A stretch of 64,000 nt of DNA, from the NCBI RefSeq assembly GCF_030272615.1, contig NC_081406.1, forward strand, positions 475,250,900 through 475,314,899, in the 5' to 3' direction. Made by a program: the position numbers and the translations under genes. Under the pieces are notes generated by a model. The model worked only from the letters and a program-made list of their open reading frames with translations, did not search any database and was not told where the DNA came from. The stretch comes from Cryptomeria japonica (taxonomy: Eukaryota; Streptophyta; Pinopsida; Cupressales; Cupressaceae). Shown here piece after piece: positions 37,509-49,945 of the stretch (position 1 is its first letter; each line of letters starts with the position of its first letter).

Positions 37509-38670
37509 GCACTAAAGAAAGAGAGAAGATTTTGAATTTTAGAGGTAGCAAATTTCAATAAAACCAGCCAATCTCCTAGATTTAAGCTGTTAAATGCAAT
37601 CAGGACAATCTCCCGAAATTTTGAAAAAAATGTCCGAGACCGTGGCGAACGGAGTGCACACGGTCCTCACAACTTTTTTTGAAATTTTCAGGGATGAAAG
37701 TTATGATGATTTTAAAGCTAATCTGAAAAAATTGAGTGATTTTACGATCTGTAGATAGGCAAAATTAAAGTTGCAATCTCAAAATTGAACCCTACCAAGA
37801 TTGTTGAAAAATGTAAATTTTGAATTTTGAAAAAGAGGGGGAAACTGAAATTTTGAATTTTATGATTTTAAAAGGAATACTGAAAGCAATGCAAGTTTTG
37901 AAATTTCAAAGTTGACTCAATTTCATGCAAAATTCGAATTTGAAAGTGGAAATCAAAGTTGTTGCAATTAAACACTTAATTTCAAAAGTCACAAACTGTA
38001 AAAATTTGAATAAAGCACTGAAATTTCGAATGAATGTCAACACACTTTTCAGATTTAGGACTGTAAGAAACACAATTTTGACACAAATTTCAATTTCAAT
38101 AATTTTTGAATGATTAGAAGCCTCAATCCAAGCAATCGCTAGACCAACTTTGACTTTAATTTTGAAAGTGTTAAAATTGATAAAATCAGCCAAAATTCTG
38201 GATTTTAGCAGAAAAATACAGTAAGATCTAGCTCCCAAAATTTCGGAAAAAATGTCGGGGACGAGGGCGCTCGGGGTGAACACGGTCCTCGCAACTTTTT
38301 TCCAAATTATCAAGGATGAAAGATATTGTGATTTTATTGCGGAATCCAAAGTTACAGCCGATTTGGAGCTGTTTTGATTAGTGAAATTATCAGTCAAAGG
38401 TTGAATCAAGAAGGTCTTAAAAATTAGGGTTTTGACATTTAACCACTTAATTTTCAGAATTAAAGCACAAATATGAATTGACAATTTGCAATAGAAGGGT
38501 AGATCTGAAACAAGCATTAACAATTAAACATTCCACAAGTCTAATTACTAAAAAGAAAATTTTAGGGTTTTTATGCGATTAACCTCTAAAATTTGCAAAA
38601 GATCAAACATGGAAATGTAATTAAGGAAGCAAATTTTTCAGATCTAACCATGAATAATCAGAATTAGGAT
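37509..38670 (-). other. leader of Element 4
   Basis: 1.16 kb between primer site and ORF1 with no convincing frame. Two related blocks, near 37625-37720 and 38236-38330, share GGTCCTC(A/G)CAACTTTTTT and flanking GC-rich sequence. A similar GC-rich motif ending GGTCCTCCGAAAAA occurs in the LTRs near 32575 and 39055. Confidence 0.6.
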
Positions 38671-38689
38671 GTTCATATCAGGTTCACCA
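38671..38689 (-). promoter_or_regulatory. primer binding site of Element 4
   Basis: The minus strand reads TTTTGGTGAACCTGATATGA after the LTR end. The primer site would be TGGTGAACCTGATATGA, which is not the initiator-Met type used by the other elements here. I cannot name the tRNA. Confidence 0.7.
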
Positions 38690-38692
38690 AAA

Positions 38693-39905
38693 TGTAAAGT
38701 GGAAAAATCGAACCCTAGTCGTTCTCCCCTCCCCAACTCCAAGGAGAGAGAAGGGAGAGTCACTAGGGTTGATTGTTTTCACTTAGGAGAGACTTTACAT
38801 TCAAAAGAGGGGCTGAAACCCACAAGATCCAATCCCACGCAATGCAAGATTGGATTCTAAATGAGTTTCAAGGGTTGTGACATCAAGGATACCCTCTTTT
38901 GTAAAGAATGTAGAAAGATTGAACTAGGAATGCATGTAAAGTAGGAAAGATTCGCTTATAAACAGAGATAGGGATATGGGATGAAGCTGCGGACCTGGAA
39001 TTAGCAGTAAAATGCCGAGATGGTGCTGTTCTGCAAATTTGAGCGAAAGTTGACGGGACGATGGCACCCGGCGTGCACACGATCCTCCGAAAAATCCGCA
39101 AAACAAAGGGAGATCTGTTCGTCTCTGCACAAGGATTCCAGATCTTCAATTACAGCCGCGTACCTGCAACCTTGTTGTAAGAATGTTTGTATTCTTACAT
39201 GCGAAGGTGTAATGTATGTAGTATGTTGTATGTTGTATGTGATCTCCTCTTCAATGGTTGAATCCTTGTCTTGAATGCAACACTTAGCCTTGAATGGAGA
39301 CTTAGAATGCTCAATTTCTTGAAGGAATGCTTGAATGCTTGAATGTTTGAATATTTGAATATTGCTACCGCGTCTTGCTCTTGCTTATTTTCTTCCTCCC
39401 TTTCTAGGAGAGGAAAAGTAGTTTATATACTTGTCAATTAGGGCTGATAGACTGATTTTCCCGACCTTAGGCCGACCAGGAAACATTATTTTCCAATTTG
39501 CAAACTTAAAGACCCGATGCCCACAAGAGACCGGGCCCAAAATAGGGCCAGGGACCACGGCGCTGGGCGCCATGGTCCTGGGGGACCAGGGCACTAGGTG
39601 CCCTAGTCCTGAAGGACCAGGGCGCTGGGCGCCCTCGTCCTAAAGGACCAGGGCGCTGGGCGCCCTCATCCTAAAGGACCAGGGCGCTGGGCGCCCTAGT
39701 CCTGAAGGACCAGGGCACTGGGCGCCATGGTCCCACCTCCCGGGACAGCAGGGTGTAAGGAGGGATCAGGCCAGGGTGCAGAAAAATGCAGTTTTTGGTG
39801 TCGTAAACAGGTTTCGGGGTCTCCATTTAGGTTCAACATTGCGCCGCCATCGTGAAGACCCAAATGCAGTCGAAATTGCAAGTATCACAATTTTAGGAGG
39901 CTACA
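38693..39905 (-). repeat. 5' LTR of Element 4
   Basis: 1213 bp, close to 32216-33335. The 93-bp size difference equals exactly three more 31-bp minisatellite units (39552-39737). Confidence 0.95.
39552..39737. repeat. 31-bp LTR minisatellite, six units
   Basis: Six tandem units of the type seen at 33075, bounded by identical sequence in both LTRs. Copy number doubled in this LTR, or halved in the other, after insertion. Confidence 0.93.
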
Positions 39906-40513
39906 TATATATATATATATATATAGTTAAACTTCTATATTTATTTGAAATTTAAATTAGTTAGTTGTAAAACTAAGTAGAGTTTTCCTTTGGTTTTATT
40001 TAAGAGCTAGAGTTAGATTTACTTTTTTTGGTTAAGGCTAGGAAGAAATATTAATAATTACCCTTGTTAACTTTATCTTGGCTCTCATTAAAGTAATTTT
40101 TATAGCACAAATGCTAATATGAGATTAATTTGACCCTCTAGTCAAGTGTTAGGTAAATTATTCTTATTGTTAAAATAAGCTAAGGATATATTAGTCAGTC
40201 CCTAGGTAATTAAAGAACCATAAGAGATTAATGGTCAATTAATTTTAAAGATCATATACTAAGTTTGAGATTAATTGCTAAGGGAGTTTAATCATTTATT
40301 AAAGGAAGAATAGCGATAACCCTTTTGGAGAAATATTAGCTTGTTCATAACTTAGATTAATTATCGCTTAATTAATTTAATTGTTTGATTCACTCAAAAC
40401 ATAGTTAAGACCAAACTTGTTTGCATTATTTTAATTAAGTAGTCGTTCTAAGTAAGTATTTTTTTAAAAAAAGTTATTCCATTTGTGTCCAGAAGTTTGG
40501 GCATGACATGTGG

Positions 40514-41730
40514 GATGAGCCAAATCCAGAAGGGGATTAAGAAGCTCCTCCTGAACAGTCGATTGACCCCAACAAAGACATTTTGGTTGCACTCCAAAAC
40601 CTGATAGGAATAGTTCAGGATAGACTCCCAACAGTAGATCGTCAGGCAGAGCACCAAAATTCTGAGAGTCATAGATTTGCAGCTAGGGAGCGAAGTAGGA
40701 GTCCACCTCCTAACCATATAGAGGCCCAGGTTGAGCATGAGCCTGAGTCGATCCATCTACCTGAGGCACCTCTAGTAGTGGCACCAGTTATTTTTGAGAG
40801 AGCAACCCGTGATCCCGAGGATTAGATTAGAGAGATTCTACGTCCTTAGCCATCATCTTTTGCAGGATCTACCGATGGGGTAGAGGCTGAGGCTTGGCTT
40901 TTGAGTCTAGAGAGGTGCTTTGTATTGTGTCCGTATGAGAGAAATTTGAAGGCATGGATTTCCATTCACCTTCTGAGAGGGACAGCTTCCACATGGTGGA
41001 GGCAAGAGGAGTACAAGAATGATTTAGCTGGGGACACTATCACTTGGGACATCTTTACAAAGAGATTCAGAGGAAGATACATGTCAGAGCACTATAGGTA
41101 GTGCGGGATTGATGAGTTCCATGACCTTCAGTAGAAGGGTCTCTCCATGTCCTAGTATGAGAGAAAGTTCTTCGAGCTCTTACCCTACATTGACTACCTA
41201 AAGCACAAGAAGTTACTTGTCAATCAGTTTATCAGATGATTGAATGTTGGCATAGCAAGACCAATTAGGATGGCAGCTCCAGGGAGCCTTCAGGTTGTCA
41301 TGGAGAAGGTCTTGATATCAGAGGAGATTCAGGTAGATCTTAGGACACGTTGGATTGACATCAGAATCGAAACCCTATACCGCAGTCTTTTGGGTTTCAG
41401 AAACCCCACTGGAAGGGTAACCATGGGAATTCATCGGGGTCCTTTAAACCCCCTCTGCAATAGTAGCCATAGCAGAATCAGAGGTAAAGGCCTCCATAGG
41501 GTCAGCAGTTCTTTAAGCCCAAGCAATGGCATTCACAGGGTCCTAGGCGCGACCAGTGATCACAGGGTCCTTACACACCTCTAGCATAGACTCAACAATC
41601 CTCTAGGGGTAGTTTCAGTGGTTCGAGTAGGATAGGAGGACAAGGATACTCTAGGCCACAGGGTGTTCAATTTCACACACATGGTGCTTGCTTCACTTGT
41701 GGGGCCATGGGGCACATGGTGAGAGAGTGT
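40514..41730 (+). pseudogene. gag of Element 1, main part
   Basis: Resumes the frame cut at 28367. An acidic Pro-rich start leads to a retrotransposon gag domain (40880-41100) with AEAWLLSLERCF, TASTWWRQEE and FTKRFRGRYM, and then to several stops and a frameshifted Arg/Ser-rich segment. The CFTCGAMGHMVREC zinc knuckle (CX2CX4HX4C) is at 41689-41730. The product would be the particle protein. Stops near 40824, 40848 and 41101 and later frame changes make it non-functional. Confidence 0.85.
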
Positions 41731-44700
41731 CCACAGGGTCAGATGGCAGGCAATCAGAGGATGGCAAGTTCAAAACCTACAGTTGGGGACATGGGTAAGT
41801 CCCATAGAGTCTTCGCAATGGTTGACAACCGCCAGAAAGAACATCAGGCCACATTCATAGAGGCCACAGGTATGATCAGAGGTAGCACTATTTCTATCTT
41901 GTTTGATTTAGGAGCTACTGATTCTTTTATATCTCCATTGGTTGTGGAGCATTGCGGGCTAGTGGCATCTAGGCAAGGTGTTGGTTGGGAAGTGGAGTTG
42001 TCTTCAGGAGCTAGAGTGTCTATTGAGTCAGTGGTTAGGGGCTGTCAGCTTCAGATTGGGAGTACAACCACCTTAGTAGACCTTCGATTCACACCTCTAG
42101 GATCTTATGGCATTGTTCTTGGCATGGATTAGCTATATGCCCACAAAGCCAAGATGGATTCTCGCCAAAAAAAGATCGAGTGTGTGGATGATCAAGGTAC
42201 CTCCATAGTAATTTCAGGGATTCAGAGACCCGTATCACTTCGTATGATTTTTGCTATGCAACTTAAGCAGAGCATACAAAAGGGATGCTAGTTATTTGCC
42301 ATCACCATCAATGATAGAGAGCAAGAGAATGAGAAGGAGCCTTACCTAGATGATCATCCCATCCTTGAGGAATTTGTAGATGTGTTTCCTTCCGAGCTAC
42401 TTGGTATGCCACCTAGCAGAGAGATTTATTTTCACATAGATCTTGTACCAGGAGCTAAGCCGGTTTTGAGAGAAACATATAGGATGACCACAAATGAGCT
42501 TAATGAGCTCAAGATGTAGCTTGAGGAACTCTTAGAGAAGGGTCACATTCATCCTAGTGTCTCCCCTTGGGGTGCACCAGTCATCTTCATGAAGAAGAAG
42601 GACGTATCCCTTCGGCTATGTATGGATTACAGACAGTTGAACAAAGTGACCATCAAGAACCGATATCCCTTGCCCAAGATCGATGAATTATTTGATCAGC
42701 TTTAGGGTACCAAAGTATTTTCCAAGATAGACCTAAAGTTAGGGTGCCATTAGTTGAGGATTGTAGAGAGAAATATTCACAAGACCGGTTTTCGTACCAG
42801 GTATGGCCACTATGAGTTCACAGTGGTCCCATTTGGTCTTATGAATGCTCCAGTTGTATTCATGAGTCTCATGAATGGGGTATTCCGCACTTTCCTTGAT
42901 TGATTTAAGATTGTGTTCCTTGATGACATATTGATATATTCTCAGAATGAGAAGGAGCATGAGGAGCACTTGAGACAAGTATTGCAGTGCTTGAGAGACA
43001 ATCAGTTGTATGGTAGTCTATCGAAGTGTGAATTCTTTAGATCAAAGGTCAGATATCTAGGTCATATTATATCCAGTGATGGGATCTTAGTTGACCCATC
43101 GAAGATCAGAGCTATTATGGATTGGCTAGTGCCAACTAGTGTGATAGAAGTCAGGAGTTTCATGGGTCTAGCAAGTGTACTACAGACACTTTGTTGAGGA
43201 GTTCTCTAGGGTTGCACATCCTATTACATCCCTTCAATGAAAAGGAAAGAAATTCGAGTGGATGGAAAGGTGTGAGAGATCCTTTCAAGATCTCAAAAGG
43301 GCACCCACTAGTGCACCTATTCTTGTTGTGCCAGACCCCTCGGCTGATTTCATGGTATGCATAGATGCTTCCTTGGATAGATTAGGAGCAATTCTTATGC
43401 AAGAGGCTTGAGTTCTAGCATATGAGTCTAGGAAACTTAAGAATCATGAGCTTAACTACCCTACTCATGACCTTGAGCTTGCAGCAGTGGTGCACGCACT
43501 TGTGAGGTGGAGACATTTTCTTTTGGGTCATCATTTTCAGCTTCATTCAAATCATTAGAGCTTATAGTACATTTTCACTCAGCCCAATCTTAATGCTCAT
43601 CAGAGAAGATGGATGGAGTTTATATGTGAGTATGATTTTGATGTTCACTACATCAAGGGGAAAGAGAACATAGTTGCAGATGCCTTGAGTAGGAGACATC
43701 ATGAGTTATGCTCCATGTCTATGGACACAGATTTGAGAGGTCATATATTATAGCAGCTGCCAGGGGATGAGTGGTATTTAGAGGTATGTCAGGTAGTGCA
43801 GTTTCAGGAGACCCTGGAAGGGAAATATGCAAACTATTCATTAAAGTTCGATGGACTACTATGCCATAGAGGGTGCATCCATGTACCTTCTTCTAGAGGA
43901 TTGTGTGATTTCATTGTGTTAGAGGCTCATAGAGCTCCTTATGCAGCGCATCTCGGAGTTAATAAGATGCATGCAAATTTGAGATAGTTATATCATTGGC
44001 CAGGAATGGGGCAATTCATTGTTGTACTAGTAGCCCGATGCCTTGAGTGCCAAATAGTCAAGGTGGAGCACCGCCATCCAGGTGGGTTGCTCTAGTCTCA
44101 TGTGATACCAGAGTGGAAGTGGGATACTATATCAATGGACTTTGTCATTGGTCTTCCTATGTCAGCGCATTGTCATGACGCCATCATGGTGACAGTTGAC
44201 AAGTTGACCAAAGTGGCCCACTTCTCACCAATCCAGACTACCTTCACAACACCAGTAGTGGCATGGGTATTCTTGCGGGATATTGTCAGACTTTATGGCA
44301 TTCCACGCAAGATTATCTCAAACCGAGATTCCCTCTTCACTTCTTCCTTTTGGAAGGTGTTACAGGCAACAAATGGGTACCAGACTCAACTTCAGTACAA
44401 CCTATCATCCGGAAATGGATGGACAGATAGAGAGGGTAAACTAGGTGTTAGAAGACATGCTCTGTATGTACGTCAAGGATCATCATACCAGATGGGAAGA
44501 GTACCTTCCTTTGGTAGATTTTGCCTATAATAATGGGCATCACACTTCTTTGGGGATGTCACCTTTTCAGGATTTGTACGACAAACCTTGCAGGACACCT
44601 TTGAGTTGGGACCGCATTGAGGATAGAGTAGCCATAGGTCCGAAGATGGTTCGTGATATGGAGCAGCAGGTGATTTTGATTAGATAGTGCCTTAGAGAGG

Positions 44701-45200
44701 CACAAGATAGGTAGAAGAAGTATGTAGATGTGAAGAGGATAGATCGTAGGTTCATGGTTGGGGATAGAGTTTTCTTGAGAGTGCAGCCGCATAAGAGTCC
44801 AATCCATTATGGAAAGGGTTCTAAGCTCGCACCTCGCTTTGTCAGAATGTTTGAGATCCTTGAGAAGATAGGACCAGTTGCATATCATCTAGCTTTGCCA
44901 CCTAGCCTATCACGCATCCACGATGTGTTTCATGTATCAGTTCTGAGGAAGTACATTTATGATGAGTCTCGTATTCTGGATTGGGATGCCTTGCAAGTGG
45001 AGTCAGATGGGTAGCTAGCTTTGGAGCCCATCCACGTTTTGGCTTGCCGGATGCTGTCTCTTCAAGGTTGAGAGCTGGACCAAGTTAGGGTCCAGTGTGA
45101 TTGTAATGATGATGTTACGGCATCATGGGAGGATGCAACACACATGAGATCTCATTACACCCATATTTTTTATGAGCTCCAGGAGGAAGTTCATGCCTAG
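41731..45200 (+). pseudogene. pol of Element 1 (PR-RT-RH-IN-chromodomain)
   Basis: Protease motif FDLGATDSFIS, with Leu instead of Ser after the catalytic Asp (codon 41905-41907). RT runs from about 42400 to 43190, with [10 protein letters not shown] and FLDDILIYS (42916-42945). RNase H has CIDASLDRLGA and THDLELAAVVHAL. Integrase has the N-terminal His/Cys region (near 43925-44055), SMDF and NRDSLF for the two aspartates, and an IERVN segment for the glutamate. A chromodomain-like tail ends at 45200. Six in-frame stops lie between 42130 and 42903, a frameshift lies near 43174, and more follow. The order PR-RT-RH-IN defines Ty3/gypsy. Confidence 0.9.
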
Positions 45201-45210
45201 AGGGGGAGGG
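45199..45210 (+). promoter_or_regulatory. polypurine tract of Element 1
   Basis: AGAGGGGGAGGG directly precedes TGTGAGGCCC of the 3' LTR and overlaps the end of pol. The same sequence stands before the LTR of Element 5 at 60901-60912. Confidence 0.93.
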
Positions 45211-47819
45211 TGTGAGGCCCTACCCTGAGCCGTCATATTATTTCAGTTATTTTCATGTTGGACCTATTATTGATACTATATTTTGATGCAATATGGACAT
45301 AGATTTTATATGATCCGATGTTTTTGGATAACATTGATATGCTTATGTCATTTACTTTGATTTGCAGTACTTTATTTTGATGCTAGAAATTATGGATGCA
45401 TGCTCTATAAATGATTTAATCCCATGATTATGATGATGATGACATTTAGTAGATTATTTTATGTGGATGTTATTAGATAATTGGAAACTTGATTATTATA
45501 AATGAAATTGTATGTGATGTCTAAATTGTATTCTTTCCATATGATAATATTATATGTGATATTTGGAATTACTAATGTGCAAAGTGAGATGTGCAGGAAA
45601 ATTATTCCATGTGACCATGGAAACTATTCAGAGAATCAAGCATAGACCTATGTGCGTTTGTGAAGCCAAGAGTTGTCTATTTGGAGAGACAACACCTCGT
45701 TTGTAAATGTGTTTTAATTTTTAAATGTTATGCTTGGATGTGTGTTTATTTTGGAAATTGTTTAATTTATAAATTCCAAAAAAAAGTTGTACGATGAGTG
45801 GGCAATGACATGTCCCTTTGGAAGAAATTTTTTTTACCAATGCATTTTTCAATTATCCTAGTATGGTTCCAAGAAAGTCTTGGATAGGGAGCCATTAGAA
45901 AGGTCAACTCGGAGTTGACCCATAGGTAAACTTTGGGTGAGTTTCTAGGGGATTAAACTAATTCCTAGGGTCAAGTTAGGGGAATTTTTAGTGGTTAATA
46001 TGATGTACCTATGGATGAAGGCCAAATTTAGCCATGTGTCCACTCCCTAGGGACTGTTTAGTCACCCCAAAAGTTCAGTTTCCCAAATTGGCCGAATTTC
46101 AACTTTAGAGGAGACTTCCTAGGTTAGACAACCCTCCTCATGAGTGACATTGCTCTTCCCCATTCCTTTTACCATTTTGAGGTGTCTTGGCTAGAGATTT
46201 TTGTAAGGTGTTTGGAAGACCAACCTATAAACATCCTTCACCCTTCCAAGAGGGTTGGAAAGACTGAGGAGTGTCTTCTTAGGGAATAGTTTGGGAGGGA
46301 AAAGTTTGATCACCCACTCTCCATTTTTGGAGACTTAGATTCTTGAAGTTTTTGTAAGTTTTTGGAATATTTTTGGCTAAGTCTTGAGGGGAAAAGATAG
46401 TGGATTTGGGCAGCTCTTCTACAAGATTCATCATCCTTTTGGCAGATTTAAGGTTGGTTGTTTTTCTAGCTCATGTATGTTGTATTTTTTAAAAGATTGC
46501 TTGTTATAGTTGTTTTTCATTGTTGATATCTTAGTGTGTTAGGAAGATGTTGAGTTCTTACCTATGTGTTATTTCTTTGGTTATTGTGATTCTTTTTTGA
46601 GTTTTATTTTGGGAGTTTTCAAGGCCAAACTCACCCTTGGGAGGGTAGACTAGCCTTGGGGTGAAGGGTTGTTTGACAGCCTATGAGTGTAGAGGCTCTC
46701 TTTGGAAGAGAGTGATTTACAAGGGGTTATAAGGGGAGTTTGTTGGCTTGTATGCCTTGAGGGACATAAGGAATTGTTGGGACAAGTTTGGAACTTGTGG
46801 ATGTGATTTTGGGTAGCCTTGCAATGGCATTATGTTCTCCTACTTGTAGAATTCTCCTCTAGGTATATGGTCCACCTTCACCCCACTTGAAAATTCACAT
46901 AAGTGACATTGTTTATCCTTAGGTTGGGAGTGTTAATGTTGTTGTGAGTTTTCTTGTTTGTATGTGTATCGATTGTGTGTATCCCGTCTAGCCTTGGTTC
47001 TCCTATCTCGGGAGAGGCTTCTTGTAAGCCTAGGTTGGGAGGTGAGCTTCCATGGTCACAACCTAAAAGCATTTACTGCAGGTTTTCTTGGGAAAATATT
47101 TGGAAGGGAAAGCTTTGAGATGATCCTATGTCTTAATGTGTTTAGTTGCAAAAATAAATGCAATGGATAAGTCCTCATTTTGTAGAAATGAGAGGATTGA
47201 CTTAGTTATCTTCTTATTTAGTAAAGGAAATCTTGATGTACTAAATGTAACTAATTGTTTAGTTTTGCCATGAAATATAAAGAAAAGGAATTGTATTTTA
47301 ACTTGAAGTATTTATCCTTGAAATGATAAGAATACATTTTTGGATTATTTCTGTATTGATATAGTTGCTTAAAAAAATATTAAAAATGATATTATATTAT
47401 GTTTCTAATTATTGAGAAAGAAATGCAAAGTCAAATGTTAATAGAAGAGTCACTTTTAAACATAAATGAAATATTTGCTTACATCTATAGTCCAACTCAA
47501 AGGAAGAATAGATAGATAATTTAAGAGTCAATAATGATAATGCATTAGATATTGCAGTTTACTGAATTAAATGGTTTTTAGAAAATGTTAGTTGCAGCTG
47601 TAAATAGAAATATTTTGTCATATTTTCCATTATGTAAAAGCATGTTTAGTAGAAAATATATAAATCTAGACATTGATATTTTAATTCAAAAGAAAGGTTA
47701 ACTATATGATATTGATTGGAAAACAAACTTACTTCTATTCTGTTTATTTGAAATCGGCTTGTTAAAGCTATTGAAATATAGATTAAATCATAGAAATATA
47801 TTTATAAAATATATATACT

Positions 47820-47867
<48 letters not shown>

Positions 47868-49315
47868 CATAATATAAAGTTTATGCCTAACACCTAAACT
47901 ATTTTATTCTTTTTAAGAAAAAAAAATACACATATACATATATACATGCATGCCCACACAATGATATACATATGATTATATATATATGTAAATCAATCTA
48001 CAAATTTATATATATAAATAAATATATATATATATATGGAAAGAAAACCTCGTTATGGAAGGAGCCTCGCTTCCCTGCGGGTGCATACCCACAGAGCAGC
48101 TTCGACTGCACTGTGGACCGTGACCCACAGGCGACTGCGACTGCATTGTGGGTCTTGACTCACAGTGGTGGCCTCAGCCGCCACTATGAGCTGCAACCCA
48201 CAGGCACGGTCGTAGCCATCCTGTGGGGCGGCACCCACAGGAGCCGACACCACTCCCCCTCTCGCATTTAAGACTGTGGAACCCTCCTCGGCCCTTTCTA
48301 GAAAAAAAAGAACTTCAACCTTTCTTGAAACCCTCCTCGGCCCTTCGTAGAACAGTTTAGTCCCCTTCTTTGCTCGGCCGCCATGGCCGCCACTTGCACA
48401 CACACACACAAACCAAAGAAATAAAAAGAGAGAAGAATATGATAGACAAGAAACCCTAACCCAATTTCAGGTTAGGGTTAGAAATTGGAAATTGTTGGAA
48501 ATGAAATCTAGGTTAAGTTATAGAATAAAACAGCCCTAGTTAGGGTTCATTAAAATAATAAATAAAATGAAATGAGAGGGAATTCTTTTCAAAATTTGAA
48601 GAGAATTACCCCCCCCCCCCCCAATTTATCTATAGCCAATATGTAGAATTAATTAACCCCTAATATTGACTAGGATAAAATTGGTTCTTAATATAGACTT
48701 TAGTAGGGAAATGTATTTATTAATTATGTTATTTGGGATAAAAATCTTTTGGGAATTTTTATTAATGGAATTTATTAAAAGTATTAATGTAAACTTTTCA
48801 CCTGTGAGCTCATTGTTACCCAATTATATAATAATTGAAATTTAAATATCTAAGGGGAATTAAATTTGACCTTAATATAAAATGAATTTATTAGTCTAAT
48901 ATTATATTTGATTTGGTTAACTTTATTAGTTTAATTTAAAGGCGTTTTCGTGTTTGCTCAATTAATTATTTTTAATATGAGTTAACATTATTTTATTTAG
49001 CCTTTAGTATATTAATACTTTTGAGATAATTAATATCTCTCGATTCTTTTTGGAGAATTTTAATTAGGGGAAATTAATTAATTAAGTTGTGACAACCCTT
49101 TTTAGGGAATAATTAGTCTACTCTAAATGTTGACGCTATAATGATGGAGTTGATTAAACCAACTTTAGGAAACCATTTTATTTAATCCTGAGTTAACCTT
49201 TAGTTAAGACAAAACTTATTTATTCCATTTTAATTGTAGATTATTTAATGTACTTATGTTGTTTTAAAAAAAAAAAATTGTTGTTCCATTTTTGCCCAAA
49301 AGTTTGGGCATGACA
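45211..49315 (+). repeat. 3' LTR of Element 1
   Basis: 4105 bp, from TGTGAGGCCCTACCCTGAG to GTTTGGGCATGACA. It lacks the retroposed insert and (GT)n of the left copy but has its own (AT)n run near 47824-47866. It contains the stem-loop (45672-45693) and a GC-rich inverted-repeat patch (48053-48400). No gene. Confidence 0.95.
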
Positions 49316-49945
49316 TTAATACCCATACCCTTGGACATTCTACTTGAATCAAGATTACTGTAGGGCTGCCACTGAGCATCTGTCATTGCCATATATTCAT
49401 TTTTCATAAGTATCCATGTCTCATTTTCAATCAAAGCTTGACCATACACCATAGGATCAATGACATCTTTATATTGATGATAGGAAATATGAGGCTCGGT
49501 CTAAATTTTATTTATATATGTCACTTGATTTGGAACAAAAGGTTCATAATTATTTGGGTATTTATTTGTTTGTACTTATAGATGATCCAAATGTTCATAT
49601 GTATAACTTTGAATAGGTACTTGAGGCATAGCTACTATTTGAAGCACACTTACTTCATTCATATTCACTACATCATTTCTAGGTTCAAATACTTCATTAA
49701 ATGGAACATGGCTAGAATTTTGGAGAGACCTACATGATGGGACAACAAGGTAGAAATTAGTTGGAGAGCCATTATTAACCTCAAAACCACCTTTCTTACT
49801 TGCACACAAATTTTCCCTTTCAAGATTTATTCTCATACTCATCCCAAACTTGGAAACTTTCTCAATATTCTTGGCTATCTCATAGGCTTCATGCAAATTC
49901 TCTGGACTTTTATTTCTTAGCCTATAACTTATCTTTCCATCAAAT
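49316..49945 (-). pseudogene. ancestral retroelement gag, middle piece
   Basis: Minus-strand piece between Elements 1 and 3. Reading from 49945, it contains NLHEAYEIAKNIEK, the usual end of a gag capsid domain. An open stretch follows (49896-49576) with Ser/Asn/Val-rich sequence, then a TAG, then MVYGQALIENETW up to 49316. It continues upstream at 56125 across the CAAAT duplication and downstream at 22076 across the TTAAT duplication. The sequence is decayed and no zinc knuckle is visible. Confidence 0.65.

Larger units (their letters stand above)
32216..39905 (-). mobile_element. Element 4: gag-protease-only gypsy-type element
   Basis: Two LTRs (32216-33335, 38693-39905) are bounded by TATAT on each side inside an AT repeat. 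The minus strand holds a leader, a first ORF, gag and a protease with a C-terminal extension, and then goes straight to the polypurine tract without RT, RNase H or integrase. The missing pol makes it a non-autonomous derivative. An extra ORF ahead of gag resembles the Tat/Ogre-type arrangement, which is only a suggestion. Confidence 0.92.
28368..40508 (+). mobile_element. solo LTR of a second long-LTR gypsy family, interrupted
   Basis: Starts TGTGAGGCCCTACCCCGACTC and ends GTTTGGGCATGACA. It is flanked by TGCGG (28363-28367) and TGTGG (40509-40513), a target copy with one mismatch. There is no internal region of its own: gag sequence of Element 1 lies on both sides. The family is shared with the LTR at 60913. 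Without Element 4 (32216-39905) it is about 4.4 kb. It contains AT repeats, a GC-rich inverted-repeat patch (31605-31870) and no gene. Solo LTRs arise by recombination between the two LTRs of one element. Confidence 0.88.
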
